A stretch of DNA of 64,000 nt, from contig BCJC01000005.1 in the NCBI GenBank assembly GCA_001600175.1, positions 1,158,471 to 1,222,470 on the forward strand, written 5' to 3'. Shown piece after piece: positions 35,668-47,414 of the stretch. The stretch comes from Erythrobasidium yunnanense (taxonomy: Eukaryota > Basidiomycota > Cystobasidiomycetes > Erythrobasidiales > Erythrobasidiaceae). Numbering within the stretch: the stretch's first letter is position 1; each line of letters opens with the position of its first letter. Both the position numbers and the translations under genes were made by a program. The notes beneath the pieces were generated by a model, which made no database searches, was not told the origin of the DNA, and was given only the letters and a program-made list of their open reading frames with translations.

Positions 35668-37359
35668 ATGTTGTGTGACTTCGCGAAGCTCACTGCTTTC
35701 CAGGCTTCCAGCTTACCCAAACATGATACTTTCGCACCTTTGATGGAACACATCGCCGAACAGCTGGATGAGCTGGATATTGATCACCATAATGCGCCGA
35801 GAGCAGCGCTGCAAGTCGTCACCGACCTCTTGAACCGGTTGCGTGACGAGCGTCAACAACATGCGAAAGAGCAGCAAGACTCGAGTCGACATGTATGCAC
35901 ATATCAACACGATGTAGAAACTGCAAGCCTAATGAGTTGCAGGAAAGGTAGCCTTACTCAAGGCATCTGTCGCCAAACTCGCTTCGCAAAACACGGTCCT
36001 TCACGCGCGACTGCTGGCGACTCTGGACTCCTTAGATGTCGCACAACACAAGCTAGATGCTTCTGATCTTGAAGAAGAGAACAGAGCGCTCTTGCTTATA
36101 AACGCGAACCTCGGATCAAGGCTCAGGGATGCTAATGCAGAAAGGAATAGGCTGGCCGAGGCACTGTCTGCGAGGCATGAGATCTGTGCGTATAGCTGCA
36201 CTCTGGCGACGAAGTCAGCTGAGCACTTCACGCCAGCTCGAGATGGGAACCGGTCTTACCGGAGCAGCATATCCTTCACTCGGCAGATCCACCATTATGG
36301 TATGCTAAGCTTGCCTCTCGTGCCCGTAGACGACTGATGCGACTGTCTCTGCAGATCAGCCTCCCCAGCAAGACGTGGATGACGATGCAGGATCCGATAC
36401 TACCGAAGTACCCTGCCATACTTCGCACCCCAAGGCAGATTCGCAGCGACTACGTACTCGTACTGTACTGCTTGAACTCATAGAAGAGGTTGAGTCAGGC
36501 CGCAAGCGATTAAAGCAGAGCGAAGTGGAGAAGGATGAAGCTGTAAGTCTTCAAACGTATATCAAGTTATTGCCAGACTGAATATGCGCATGCAGGTTTC
36601 ACTACTGCAAGCCCATCTTGAAACGCGGGATCGGGAAATAGCAAGTCTGCATCAGCAACTCAGCGATATCAGCATTCTGCCCACTGTGGTGAACATGACG
36701 AGCATCGATATTGAGGGTGGCTCAGCCGGATCTCCACCTACATCGGACATTCAAAGTGTAAGCACGTCGCATAGAGACGCGAGAAGCAAGAACCTAGCTG
36801 ATTTCGGATCTAGCTCTTGCAAGACCTCAACGAGCAGGTCAGAAGGCTGAAGAGCGATCTTGAATACCTGCGCAACGAACGGGCCAGCGTTCGAACGTAT
36901 GCGATGCCTGCAAGCCTTACGTCTGGTCGGTCTGACAACGGCAGTGATATGCAGGCTCAGTAAGCGCAGACTTGTCGGCTTGCTGGACATTGCTGACATC
37001 AGTTTCCAAGCTCCGATGGACATGTCGAGATCGAAAGGTTGCAAGACCAGATAGCATCGCAGCGGCATGAGTTCGATATTCTAGCAGCACGAGCGCGGGA
37101 CAAGCTTGAAGAGCAGCAGATCTCGCTCGATGCGTCTCGTGAGGAAGTCAATGATCTGCACAAAGCTTTACACGAGGTAGAGCAGCTAGCTAGCGAAGCC
37201 AACGCGGCTTTGAGCGGGGAGAAAGCCAAGAGAGAAAGGGTGGAACGTATATTGTCGAACCTCCAGGCGCCTACAGCGTCCGAGATGGGAAGTCCGAGAT
37301 CTACACCGAGAATGACTCGTAGATACTCTATGCCTGCTTTCACAGAGGGGCAGGGATAA
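35668..37359 (+). CDS. Coiled-coil protein of unknown function
   Basis: Six exons are proposed: 35668-35892, 35948-36299, 36355-36542, 36596-36757, 36814-36959 and 37011-37359, giving 473 residues. Long heptad-rich stretches dominate, for example DLEEENRALLLINANLGSRL, LHQQLSDI, LLQDLNEQVRRLKSDLEYLR and FDILAARARDKLEEQQISLD. The C-terminus is Ser/Arg-rich (PRSTPRMTRRYSMPAF). The N-terminal VVTDLLNRLRDERQQH segment faintly recalls the Afadin/alpha-actinin-binding (ADIP/Msd1) family of microtubule-anchoring proteins. The match is too weak to name it. Two introns (35893-35947 and 36960-37010) require an AAG acceptor downstream of a nearer CAG to keep frame. An exon upstream of 35668 is possible. 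It starts only 124 bp after the TEL1 stop. Confidence 0.6.
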
Positions 37360-37547
37360 CAAATCTTGGATTGCATCGAGGCTGAGGTATATCATTATGT
37401 TCGATTGTTGTTGGTAGCTATACTCTGTGCTTGCAAACTCCGTACTCGACATACGACTATGCTACATTGCTGAAGTGCTCCGCTTGTGTACAACAACAGA
37501 ATAAGGTAGACCTAAGAAAGAAAGGATACAGTTCGCGAGGTGGGAGA

Positions 37548-38811
37548 CTAGCTGTCCAGAACAATGATCTCCTGTCCTTCTCGAGTAGTACTCTGAACGC
37601 CGATCATTGCAGCAGGCTTTGCATGCACAGCTCCAACGGGAGCCACTGCCGGTGAAGGAGGCATAGGATAGGGTGTCGATCTATTCACTGTCCGGGACTT
37701 GCTCGGAAAAGAGGCAGTTGAGCTTGCAGCGGCATCCCCGAGGGGTCTGCTGGTCGATGCGCTTCCGGCACTTGTGCTCGCACTCCGAGCCGCCAGCCAA
37801 GATGACATAAGCTGACTTTCCCCACCTTGTCTGATCGGCGAGCCTCTTCCTCTTCCTCGACTGCCACCTCGTCCAGATGAACTGAAGCCTCCTCGGCTAG
37901 AAGGCGCGAACGGACTTCCTCTCGGAGTAGCTGTAGGTACGATAGCTGGTAGAATAGCGGGTAGAAGGGGTGCCTCGTCTATTTGCTTTAGGAGGGAGTT
38001 GACGTCGGATAGCTTATAGCGATGCGGCAGCGATGTTGGCAGCAGGGAAATGCGGTGAAAGCCCTGATAGCAGATCAGAGATTATAAGCTACCGAGAAGA
38101 GGTACGATGAACAGTAAAGCTACCTCGTCTAGGCCTGGCGGAGTGAAGATGGATACCATGCTGTTCAAGACCTGCAAGCCTTGTTCGGCAGACTTGATAG
38201 TTTCGTGAAAGCGACGTGATCGCAGTCTGTCTGCGCATATCTGGGCACGCAATGATGCACTTTGAGCACGATGACATCGAATTCAGGACATTTAGGGAGC
38301 TTCACCTGCTTCGTAGTCTGGAAGACTAGTGCGACTACTTCCATACCATACTCGTGTCCAATCTGAAGCCAGGTATAGCGTTGCGAAGCATCAAAGTTCT
38401 GTCTGTCTATCAAGACTGACTTGCCCTGCGACCCACAAAGTCAGTATATTAGCACAAGGGAAAGGCAATAGCACGCTTTTACACTGTCTAGGGCTAGTCT
38501 AGTCAGATCTTCACACTTCTTCCTCGTGCCTAGAGCATCTTGATTGACGCGAACGTAATAATTTGGATAGAGTGCCTCGAATTGGCTGGCCAGGGTAGAT
38601 TTACCAGAGCCGCTGAGGAGCCGTATTAACTATATTGATTGATGAAAACGGATTAAGTAGCTGCCTACACGACACCGCACAATACATAGACTCTTTGCGT
38701 GTGAGACGTCAGGCGGACTTGTTCAGAGGCATCGGCAGAAGGGGATGTAGGAAGGAAGTCCTCCAGACGAGATTGGGAAGTAGAGGGGATGGAAGCTTGC
38801 GAGCGGTTCAT
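37548..38811 (-). CDS. P-loop kinase (polynucleotide-kinase/zeta-like fold) with RGG tail
   Basis: Five exons are proposed: 38669-38811, 38483-38612, 38306-38425, 38124-38240 and 37548-38063, giving 341 residues. The Walker A motif GSGKST follows VYVLCGVV. Then come NYYVRVNQDALGTRKKCE and GKSVLIDRQNFDASQR, the signature of small ATP-dependent kinases related to the phosphatase-kinase PNKP and plant aprataxin-linked kinases. The stretch ICADRLRSRRFHETI supplies the lid-type basic residues. The C-terminal 130 residues are low complexity, with an RGG-type patch (SGRGGSRGRGRGSP) that may bind RNA. No phosphatase domain or HIT domain is attached. The substrate is likely a nucleic acid 5' end or nucleotide, but this is inference. 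The gene converges on the coiled-coil gene with 188 bp between stops. Confidence 0.75.
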
Positions 38812-39120
38812 ATGGCAGTCGCGGTCTCAAGGATGATGTTAACAGATAAAGCGAGCGAGAGAATGACAGTCGCACGCGGCCAGTAGGCCTGAGAATAAGG
38901 AAGGAGTGCAGCGGGGATGTTGGGTCGTCGTCAGCGTCGAGGAAATGTCAGATGTCGGATGGGCGAAGTCAAGCCAGAACAGGTCGCTCTTGCACGAACT
39001 CACTCAAATACGACAGGCTCGACTTCAAGGCTTTCAAGACACCTTACATATACCTTTATCAAGAGAAGCTACCTTTCCACGCCGGAAAGCCCAGCTATAC
39101 AACGTCGAAAAGCGCCCAAA
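38812..39120. promoter_or_regulatory. Divergent promoter: P-loop kinase and RBM8A
   Basis: About 310 bp between two start codons that point away from each other. No gene is seen, and no specific site is recognised. Confidence 0.45.
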
Positions 39121-39991
39121 ATGGCAGACGAGAACATGGATCTCGATAACGGCAAGCTGCGAGAGCCTTAGATGCTTGTTACAACAACTTACATTGCAAT
39201 TATCGTCGTTAGACATCTCAGTCAAGCGGAAGGGACGAGGTTTCAAGGGTGCCGAGAATGGTCAGTCTGTCTGTGAGGAAAGGCAGTGAACAGCACTCTG
39301 AGATGGACATACTGCTAGGCCGAGAAGATGGGAATGCTACATACGACAGTCTACCTGGCGAAAGCAGCGAAGCAGTAACGTCAAGTTCAGCTGGACAGCC
39401 CAAAGTAGTCGCTGCAAAGTGTGAGCCCGCCCACACAGTCACAGTGAAACGAAGAGAGCTTATACTTTGCTCGTGAATGGTACGCAGCCGTGGAAGGATG
39501 GATTGTCATCGTGACGGGCGTGCATGAAGAAGCTACGGAAGAAGATATCCAAGACAAGTTCAGCGAGTACGGCGAGATCAAGAATCTGCATCTCAACTTG
39601 GACCGTCGTACGGGATACGTGAAGGTGCGGCGTCGACCATCAGGCATATACCGTCTATGCCGAGCGAAGTAATGGTCAATTTGCTGAATCTTATATACCC
39701 GCTTTGCATCCGCAGGGCTACGCACTGGTGGAATACGAGAAGAGAGCGCAAGCAGACGATGCGATCAAAGATGCTTCAGGGTCGGAGCTGTTAGGCCAAG
39801 TAATTCAATGCGACTATGCATTCGTGAGACCGCAAGTGCAGCAGGAGAAGCAGCAACAGTGGGTCACACTCCACTCTCTAGATATATGGCCTGGTGCTGA
39901 TGAACATGCTTGATCGTTTCTCAGAAATCGAAAAGGCAGAGGCCGCTCAGCGAGTCCTCCGAAAGCGCCTCTCGTTACCCGGATCGATTAG
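39121..39991 (+). CDS. RBM8A: Exon-junction complex protein Y14/RBM8A
   Basis: Six exons are proposed: 39121-39151, 39222-39260, 39319-39420, 39488-39624, 39716-39858 and 39925-39991, giving 172 residues (human 174). The conserved KRKGRGF box is followed by [20 protein letters not shown] and [20 protein letters not shown], nearly identical to human Y14. The RRM ends with CDYAFVRPQ, and the tail is short and RS-like (GRGRSASPP). Y14 with Mago forms the EJC heart that locks eIF4A3 on spliced mRNA. Intron 1 begins with GC (G|GCAAGC) instead of GT. No GT donor exists between the start exon and the KRKGRGF exon. Two in-phase acceptors lie nine bases apart (39213 and 39221). Confidence 0.92.
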
Positions 39992-40417
39992 ACAAGATGA
40001 CAAGATACCTCTTTTGTATGTTCAGATATCCGTGTATACTATCCTTTCGCCTCCAAGGAGGGTCTTATGGCAAGAGACTCGCGATCTGGGAAAGTTTGGC
40101 CTGAGTCTCCTGTTCTCGATACTCATGCATTCTGCTTTAGTCAGTGAAGTGTGCATTCACTAGTGGAGGATAGGCGCCGTCATCGCACGAGAGGGTCGAG
40201 TCGACAGCATCGTAACTGGCCAGCGATTATTTATACAAGAACAGCGGAAACATGCGAGACCCGACCGATTGATTAATCCAACGAAGTTGCTCATCGCCTC
40301 TCCCACACATCTCTGATCGCAGCGGCCACCTGGCGATTTAGCAAGTCTTTCACGCTAGAACCTGTGCCTGCCCTTAACCACATAACCCGGGATGGTCTTC
40401 GGAGGCCAAGTGTTCAG
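39992..40417. other. Convergent 3' regions of RBM8A and LC8
   Basis: About 425 bp between two facing stop codons. It is expected to hold both 3' untranslated regions. Short open frames here lack support. Confidence 0.4.
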
Positions 40418-41186
40418 CTATCCCGACTTGAACAGAAGCTGTAGATAATGTCATCGAATCAATTCCATAGCTGGCCATAGGCGAATCTCGGAAACTTACG
40501 ACCGCTATGCTTCCAATGTAGAGGTAGATGAAATTGCCGGTCTCTGCACGACATATGTTCATCAGTATGTCCCTACGTATACTATGTGTCTACGAGCCCA
40601 GCGCACCGTGTGTGACGCTAGATCGGCCGAAAAGGTCCAAAATCAGTCACGATGCCATGTCCCGAGCGTACGAATGTCGTAGAACGTACAATGAGCCGAA
40701 ATTCTTTCCCACGATGACGTGCCATGTAGCTCCGTATTGTCTAGAAGAAAACATCGGTCAGGTGTAGAAATGTAGGCTAAGGCACGGTCAGAAACGCACC
40801 TGAATGAGGATAGGAGGGTAGTAAGAGCAGTGAATACGTCAGTTTATATGCTATCAATCATTCTGGGCTATCTTGAAGCAGATTTTTCGAGACGTGTTTG
40901 ACGGCCCGACCATGCATAGAAATTCAGGACTTCCGTAAAGCCAGACGAGTTGCTATGGGCAAGCTGATATTCACCTATCGAACTCTTTCTTGATGTATTG
41001 TGCGATCTCTTTCTCGACTTTGAAGTCTTCAAACGCCTTCAATGCGATTTCCTTTGCTGACTCTTGGAGATTCTCCGACATATCGACTGCCTTGACCTGT
41101 AGATGCCTCAGCTATACGCCTTCATGCCGTCAAAGGTTTCTGCTGACCACTATCGTCGGCGCTGAGCTTCCTTCCTGCTTCTCCAT
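40418..41186 (-). CDS. DYN2: Dynein light chain LC8
   Basis: Six exons are proposed: 41148-41186, 40975-41096, 40690-40740, 40607-40617, 40500-40543 and 40418-40438, giving 95 residues. The spliced protein carries [48 protein letters not shown] and TGNFIYLYIGSIAVLLFKSG, an unmistakable LC8 (DYNLL/Dlc2) sequence. LC8 dimers clamp short linear motifs in dynein intermediate chain and many other partners. The fourth exon is 11 nt (CGTCACACACG), encoding only V-T-H plus split codons. With five introns in 288 coding bases this is among the most fragmented genes in the window. It is convergent with RBM8A. Confidence 0.93.
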
Positions 41187-41555
41187 GGTTGCGATGGGTC
41201 AGTCGAAGCAAGAACAACAAGCAAGAAAGAGCTGCGAAAAGAGCGGACTGGCGTCTCACGACCTAGATATGCGAATAACAGGCTGACAGAGTACCGATAC
41301 TACGCGTTCATCGTGCCTACACGCCCCTCTGCTGTGCGTACTGAATCGCGCATGACGAATCGCTATGCGTCTCCGAGATTTACTCCCAGCAGTCTATCAT
41401 ATGCATCTGGAGGAGCCTGTTAATAACCAGACAACAGATAGCCCTGTCCCATCTGACTCATCCCATCATGCAGCTTTCACGCAGGCGATATCGTCGATAT
41501 CGCAGAGCTGCTTCCATGATCAGAACCGGTACAAGTGCACCGGTCTCCTGAATCC
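41187..41555. other. Intergenic: LC8 promoter and neighbour's 3' region
   Basis: About 370 bp; LC8 and the next gene both read leftward. An open frame on the plus strand across 41365-41745 overlaps the neighbour's coding sequence and has no recognisable features. Confidence 0.35.
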
Positions 41556-42158
41556 TTATGCTCTGACCGTATTGGCCGGTCCCTCCTCTACGGTGATCTT
41601 GGCGCCCTCCTCGTCCAGTCTTGTCTTCTTCGCGAATGTTCTGACTCTCACAACACGAGGCTTCTCCTTTTCGAGCCACGACAAGGCATCAGCCAAAGGA
41701 CGACCCTTGAGATTCACTTCCGCAGTACGTTCATCGATGTCGTAGGTGACTCCATTCACAGTATACCCAATTCGCCTGTATTGCGAATCTCGACTGAGTT
41801 TGCTGGGCAAATCGATGCTACCAACACTCTGCTCGTCTCCCATACTCCGCTCCTCTGTTCCTCCTGCAGGAGGCGCACTTGGCTGCTCCATGACTGGTGT
41901 TTCACCCTGCGTGGATATCGGTGTCGAATGCGGCTCGGACGTTGATGTCGTATCTTCCGGCATATTGAAATGCAGAGAATGCTGGCTGATGTAGCGGGAG
42001 ACCCTAGACTCCGACTTGCGCGAGTCACAATATATGACACCTCTTTACGCGCTCTCACGAACCCGTAAAGGCCAGTAAAGCAGCATTTGTGCCGTCTCAA
42101 CGATGTAGTATACAGCAGCAGAGCTTAGTAGTCGCAAAGTGAGAAGGACTTTCGCCAT
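41556..42158 (-). CDS. Small putative membrane-anchored protein, unknown
   Basis: The main frame (41556-41963) encodes 135 residues from an ATG at 41963. I propose a two-exon model (42063-42158, 41556-41981) that adds an N-terminal hydrophobic segment, TLRLLSSAAVYYIVETAQML, giving 173 residues. It is joined through an 81-nt intron with a weak GTTCGT donor. The middle is Ser/Thr/Pro-rich. The C-terminal part looks folded (RIGYTVNGVTYDIDERTAEV then LADALSWLEKEKPRVVRVRT). No family is recognised. A mitochondrial or ER membrane anchor is possible, and the two-exon model is the uncertain part. Confidence 0.5.
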
Positions 42159-42699
42159 TGTGTGTTCTTTTGCCTCTTGCGTTTCGGGACAAAGACTCCG
42201 GAAGGACCTTCCGTCGACTGGACGCTTTCGAACAGCAGGCGGCTCGCATACTGTCGTCTCATCGCCGTATCTCAGTGCTATCCTGCGTGTGAGGTAACTC
42301 GCGCGAAGATCTTCAGAGGATCAGAAAGGCCGCCCGGCACTGTCGCCAGCAAGAGTTCGGATAGACAAGGCAGCAACTCTTACAAGGCATCAAGCTTGCG
42401 CAAGCTCGTCTCTGGTCGTACCTGCGACCTGTGCAGCAGTCATCGACTTGGGCTGGCAGCTTGCATTGTCGACTCTCGGGCAGGCAGCCAGAAAATCCTT
42501 GAAGGCTGCTACATCTAGGCAGCTGCGACAGACTATACTCGAGGCAGAGTGAAGATAGAGTCTATATAGGAACCCGTCTATCTGTCTCGGCGTTGGATAC
42601 CTGGCTCGAAAGGCCACCGACGTCGCAGCATTAGAATCCCAGGTCAAGCTCCAACTTCCGGGTGTTAGCGGCAGCCAAGTACTGCATACTACGACCTAC
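42159..42699. promoter_or_regulatory. Divergent promoter upstream of the La-domain gene
   Basis: About 540 bp between divergent start codons. Open frames on both strands are short and featureless. No specific element is recognised. Confidence 0.35.
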
Positions 42700-45600
42700 A
42701 TGAGCCCTATCCTTCAAGCTATGTCCGACGGTGCAGCTGCTTCTGCAGCGGCCCCGGCAGCGTCGACAAGTAAGTCGCCAAATCCCTCTTCATCAACTTC
42801 CTCCTCTTCTATATCTGCCAAGCTCTCGTCAGGGATGACATGGGCGCAACGACTTTCCGGGCGAGCACCTTCTACTGAAGCGAGCAAGCAGAATGGCCCG
42901 AGTACGACTTCGCAAGGCAAATCTACCTCCACTCCACCTCCGAATACGACGCAACATACACCTTCAACGAATGGACAGTCGTCTACTGCTCCTTCCACCT
43001 CTTCAGCAGCCGAGTCCTCATCATCCTCCAGACCGGCTGGAAAAACTCGTATACCCACAACTTCAGCAGATTCTGGATGGGGCGGAGACGAGTCGCATCC
43101 TGCATCACCTCCTCCCTCTTCTTCAACGACAAGAGACGCCGAACCATCTCAACCTCTATCACCGTTACCTTCGTCACAGAATGCGACTCAAAATCCTGAA
43201 GGTTCGCAGTCGACAAGTTCGCAAAGTAGAGAGGAGACGGTAGCTATATCAACAGAAAGTAATGGTGAAGCGACTATAGCGGAGAATAAGCCTGCTACGA
43301 AAGTACCGAGTGCGCCGCCGAAAGTGAATATTTGGGAAGTGCGCAGGGCAGAGAACGCGAAGAAGCTTGCGGAGGTAGAGGCTGCTAGAAAAGCAGCAGA
43401 GGCAGAGAAGGAGAAGGAAAGAGCGGCATTAGCTGCTTCGACGTCGTCGCAGACAAACTCTAACGGCGAACAGAAAGCTTCCGGGTCAAGCAAGAAAAAG
43501 AAGAAGGGTCAGAATGCACAAGCACAGCAGCAGGCACAACAATTGCAGCAGAATGCAACCTCAAGTCAGTCGCAGGCTTTATCAAATAGTAACAAACAGC
43601 CGAGCGGAAAGGGAGGCAAGGGCAAAGGAGGAGCACCCAAGACAGCAAATCCATCAGCACCTTCCACGACAGCGAACGATGTGCAGGATGCTGCCAATTC
43701 TTCTACGTCAGCACAAAAACAAGAAGGTGCCGCAAGTGCTCCTGTCGCACCGGTCGATACACAAGATTCAGCACAGTGGCCGTCTCCGTTGGAGATGGAA
43801 GAGAAAGAGAAAGAAAAAGAGCTAGAGCGAAAAGATCGCGAAGAGAAAGAGCGCAAAGAAAGAGAAAAGGACGAGAGCGTAGCGAGTAGTCCGAATACCG
43901 AGAAGAAGAAACGTACGTCTCTTGAGATCGCTTTGATTTTGCTAGATGCTAGATGCTAACATGACTCCGAATGAAGCAAAATGGGTATCCATACCTGCCG
44001 AAATCACTATCAATGCACCACCTGCACCTGCACCTCGTCTTCGATCTACAGAGCGTCAGACTGCGACAGGCTCAGGTGCCAAGTCGCCGAATACATCGAA
44101 AACCCTCAACAGCAATAACAGCAATACTAAAGCATCTCGAGGAACTAGCAAGGAATCGAGTAGGAATAGCCCAACAGCATCGGTCGCAGGTGGCGTTCCT
44201 ACACATTCTCCTATCACGGAAAAGCTTTCATCAGCTTTGGAAGGTGCTTCTCTTTCTGTCTCTCTGTCTGACAACAAGATGTCACGTTCGCAATCCCAAG
44301 CCTCTGCCTCTTCATCGGCTCCTACTGCTCCTCTGCCTGCAAATGCAGCAGCTATGTCCACCTCCTTCGTGCCTGGTGCATCTGCACATGTTGGAGGCAG
44401 TAGATCCGCCTCTGAAGCGAGCCGATCAGCAGCTACCTCACCTCGTCTCTCAACTCGTCCAGCGCCGAATGTTCGACCGAACAACGCTGGAAGCTCTCAC
44501 CCTCTTCCACCGAAACCTGCGCAGCCTCTTGGAGATGGCAACGCACCTATTAGTCAAGTCACCTTGACAAGAGCGATACCTCTATCTCCTTCTATGAGAC
44601 ACGCGCAGCTAGTCTCTCCTAGTAAGACTCCTCCTATGCAAGCGCTGCCTGTTAGCCAACCCGACGCTGCACAACCAGGCGACACAAACGACAAGGAGAG
44701 CGTGCCTACAGATACCACAGCGCCGGCAGTTGTCCCAGTGAACCAGGAAGTTCCAGCTATGCAGCAGGGTGTATATTCCAGTCAGCAGCATCCCAGTCAG
44801 CAGCAGCCGTATGTCAATGGACCGTATATCTCGCAAGGACAGCCAAGCGGGCCTATGCAACGTAATAACAAGAGAGGCGGAGGTTCGGGGATGAATGGAA
44901 ACCGAAGAGGCGGCCCAGGCGAAAGCAGACAGCGCGGGAACTATAATGGCTCAGTAGGAGGTCGCAACCAAAATAACGAGATGAATGGTCAGCATCTTCA
45001 GCCTTTCGACGGGAACGGCTTCTACGACCCGAATTTTGGTGGGCAGATGCCCCCGCAGGCTATGTTCCATGGACAGCAACAACAGCAGTACCAGCAGATG
45101 CCTCAACAACCTTACTATCCTCCTTATGGCTATCCCAATGTGCCTTATTTCATGTCCGATCAGCAGCCGAATGGCGGCATGAACGGAGCAGCAAGCAGCA
45201 GTGCATCTCCGCACGCCGGCTCTCCTCCACCGCAAAATCAGATGCTACCCTTCCCAGGCCCTCAGTCTGACATGCAAGGCGCTTACAACCCTTATGCCAA
45301 TTTCCAATCTCAATATATGGCTCCGCCTCCGCCTACTCAGTTCTACAATCGCCCTTCTCCTATATTCGACTATTCACACATCGTCTTCCCGCCTGATGGT
45401 ACGGCCTTCTGGGTGCTAGGCCAAATCGAGTTCTATCTGTCTCCGGACAACCTCGCAAAAGATGCATTTTTGCGTCAGAGTGTAAGCAACATTCTAAAAC
45501 TATTGCGATTGAACGCGTTGACCTGACCTTTTTACTCACAGATGGACGAAGAAGGCTGGATCGATATCCCCCTTATCAGCTCGTTCAACCGCCTAAGACA

Positions 45601-45820
45601 GCTTACGGGCGACATCAACCTCGTCAGGGAGATGATGACGCTATCATTCATGTGCGACGTCAGGGAGATGAAGGTCCGAGTCAAGGACTATAGCAGATGG
45701 CTCATGCCGGGCGCCAAGAAGGCAACCTGGAGTAGCCAACCGCAGGCGAACGAGAGCAATGTCCAAGTCCCAACCCTGCAGCAGCCTATGCCAGAAGTGC
45801 AACAAGCTCCTGCGCAATAG
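42700..45820 (+). CDS. La-domain RNA-binding protein (LARP1/Sro9-like)
   Basis: Three exons are proposed: 42700-43912, 43953-45481 and 45542-45820, giving 1006 residues. ATGs at 42700 and 42721 are both plausible. Most of the protein is low complexity: Ser/Thr/Pro-rich N-terminus, a Lys/Glu-rich helix (KLAEVEAARKAAEAEKEKER), and Gln/Asn/Gly-rich parts with RGG-like patches. A La module lies near residues 880-965. Its hallmarks are LGQIEFYLSPDNLAKDAFLR, MDEEGWIDIPLISSFNRLRQ and TGDINLVREMMTLS, as in LARP1 and yeast Sro9/Slf1. Such proteins bind mRNA 5' or 3' ends and affect translation and stability. No LARP1-specific DM15 repeat is visible after the La module, so Sro9/Slf1-like is the better comparison. 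Intron 1 is only 40 nt. Confidence 0.88.
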
Positions 45821-47414
45821 GGAGGGTAGAACGATAAAGTAAAAGGGGTAAACCCGCGCAACACTTCAGTACAAGAAGTCCATCAACAATATGTAACATT
45901 CAAGAACGTCAAAGATCTAATTTTCGTCATGCTCAAGATATACGCAACGCAACGCAATATCACTACGTACCTCATGTGATTTGTGCATGTTCTCCTCCAC
46001 TTTCCTCTCGCGGGCTGGATGCGTCTATAATGGTCTCTTCTCCACTTCTCTCCCCCTCGCGCTCTCTCCCTCTCTTCTCTCTGCATGAGGCGCTGCAGTC
46101 GATGCGTTATCCACATAAATATCCTTCTTTGCGGCGATCGCCCCATCAACTTCACCAGAAAAAGTTCAGCAACAGCAGTACGCAGTCTTAGCAGTACTCA
46201 TTCAGTGACTAGATCGTGCCCTCATCTTTCGATAGTGCTCTCAGTCTAGCTTTTCCTCCAACAATCCACTCCAATCCCCGCCCTGGTAGCAAACACACGC
46301 GGCCTTGCTGGACCGCTCTCCCCCTCTATATTATCTCTTCCCTCTTCTCTTACTCATTTAATGATGTACATAGGGTCAGTGCGCGTTTTTCGTTTCTTTG
46401 CGAAGGTCAAATACAGTTTCTTCCCGTTTCGAATTAGAGCAAGAGCAAGGCCGTCCAATCTAAGCCTCGTTTGAAACATGCAGAGCATTCCTTGATACCA
46501 GGCAGCCTCATCTCAACCATGATAACACAAAACTACCTGATCGCAGCAGGCTGCCGTCTGTTGCGATTTCCGCGACTGTTCAGCCGTTGCGACAGACTTC
46601 GGCAGCCGGCAATGAAGCAGCCTTATTACACTCATTATACACTTCATTGCAGGCTCTCCATTGTTGCGACGCCTCGAGAGCGAGCTGTTCGAGCGGCCAG
46701 TGCCATCGAAAGCTTCAAGCCAGCCTGTCGCGCAGCAAGCAGGCTGAGAAATACAAGACATCGCGCAAGCATATGAACGCTTCATAACGTGCATGGCAAG
46801 GAGTCGTTCTTGACCTTTCTACGCGTACCTCCATCATGCATTCCTCGGCCTTTTCTCCCTTGATTTTCGCGTCCTCGACACGCCCTGAGCACTGAAAATC
46901 TGGCAAGGGAATGCCAGCCAAGACTTTTCAGATAATGAAGGTTGGAATGATGAAAAGCTCAGCCCAAGAGGGGTGATCCAAGCTGTGAATGAGGGGAGTC
47001 TTGAATTCTCGCCAAAGGCTTTCTTCTTCTCGTTTCGTCAATCCACACTCTTTCTGGTCTCGTTTCTGGTCCTTCGTAGATATCTGCCTGGCGCATACAT
47101 ACATCGAACAACCCAAGGAGACCCAAGCCGTCGTTACTTGCAGCCCAAACCCACAAAGCTTTGCAGGTGAGAGGCGCAAGCGATCCGAGGTCTGCCCATT
47201 CACCGAGCAGTATGCTGACTTTGTACTATTCTTTCCTCTCTTCTTTCTTCTCTTCTGTCTGCTGCCTGGTCGACCCCCCTCTCGCGCATGACAGCAACCC
47301 CCTATCCTTCAGTCACCGCTTAGACCTCGCGTTCAGCAATCTCGGCCAAACATCTTGACAGCACACCAACACACATCACGACACTATACATCCACGCTAG
47401 CTAACGCACCAAAC
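45821..47414. other. Long intergenic region with pyrimidine-rich tracts
   Basis: Nearly 1.6 kb without a supported gene, the longest such stretch in the window. It holds several C/T-rich tracts on the plus strand, such as around 46030-46085, 46315-46355 and 47225-47270. The last lies just before the secreted hydrolase start and is probably its promoter or leader. A few open frames of 65-100 codons have no start context or recognisable composition. Confidence 0.45.

Noticed and set aside
39261-39282. 22-nt intron in RBM8A ending at the first in-phase AG
   Set aside because: Far too short. The 58-nt alternative ending at 39318 is in phase and has normal features.
42714-43058. 114-codon minus-strand frame in the La-domain gene
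   Set aside because: Reverse reading of the Ser/Thr-rich low-complexity coding region.
46471-46794. Open frames of 93-101 codons on both strands in the long intergenic region
   Set aside because: They overlap each other, lack splice partners and domain features, and look like chance frames.
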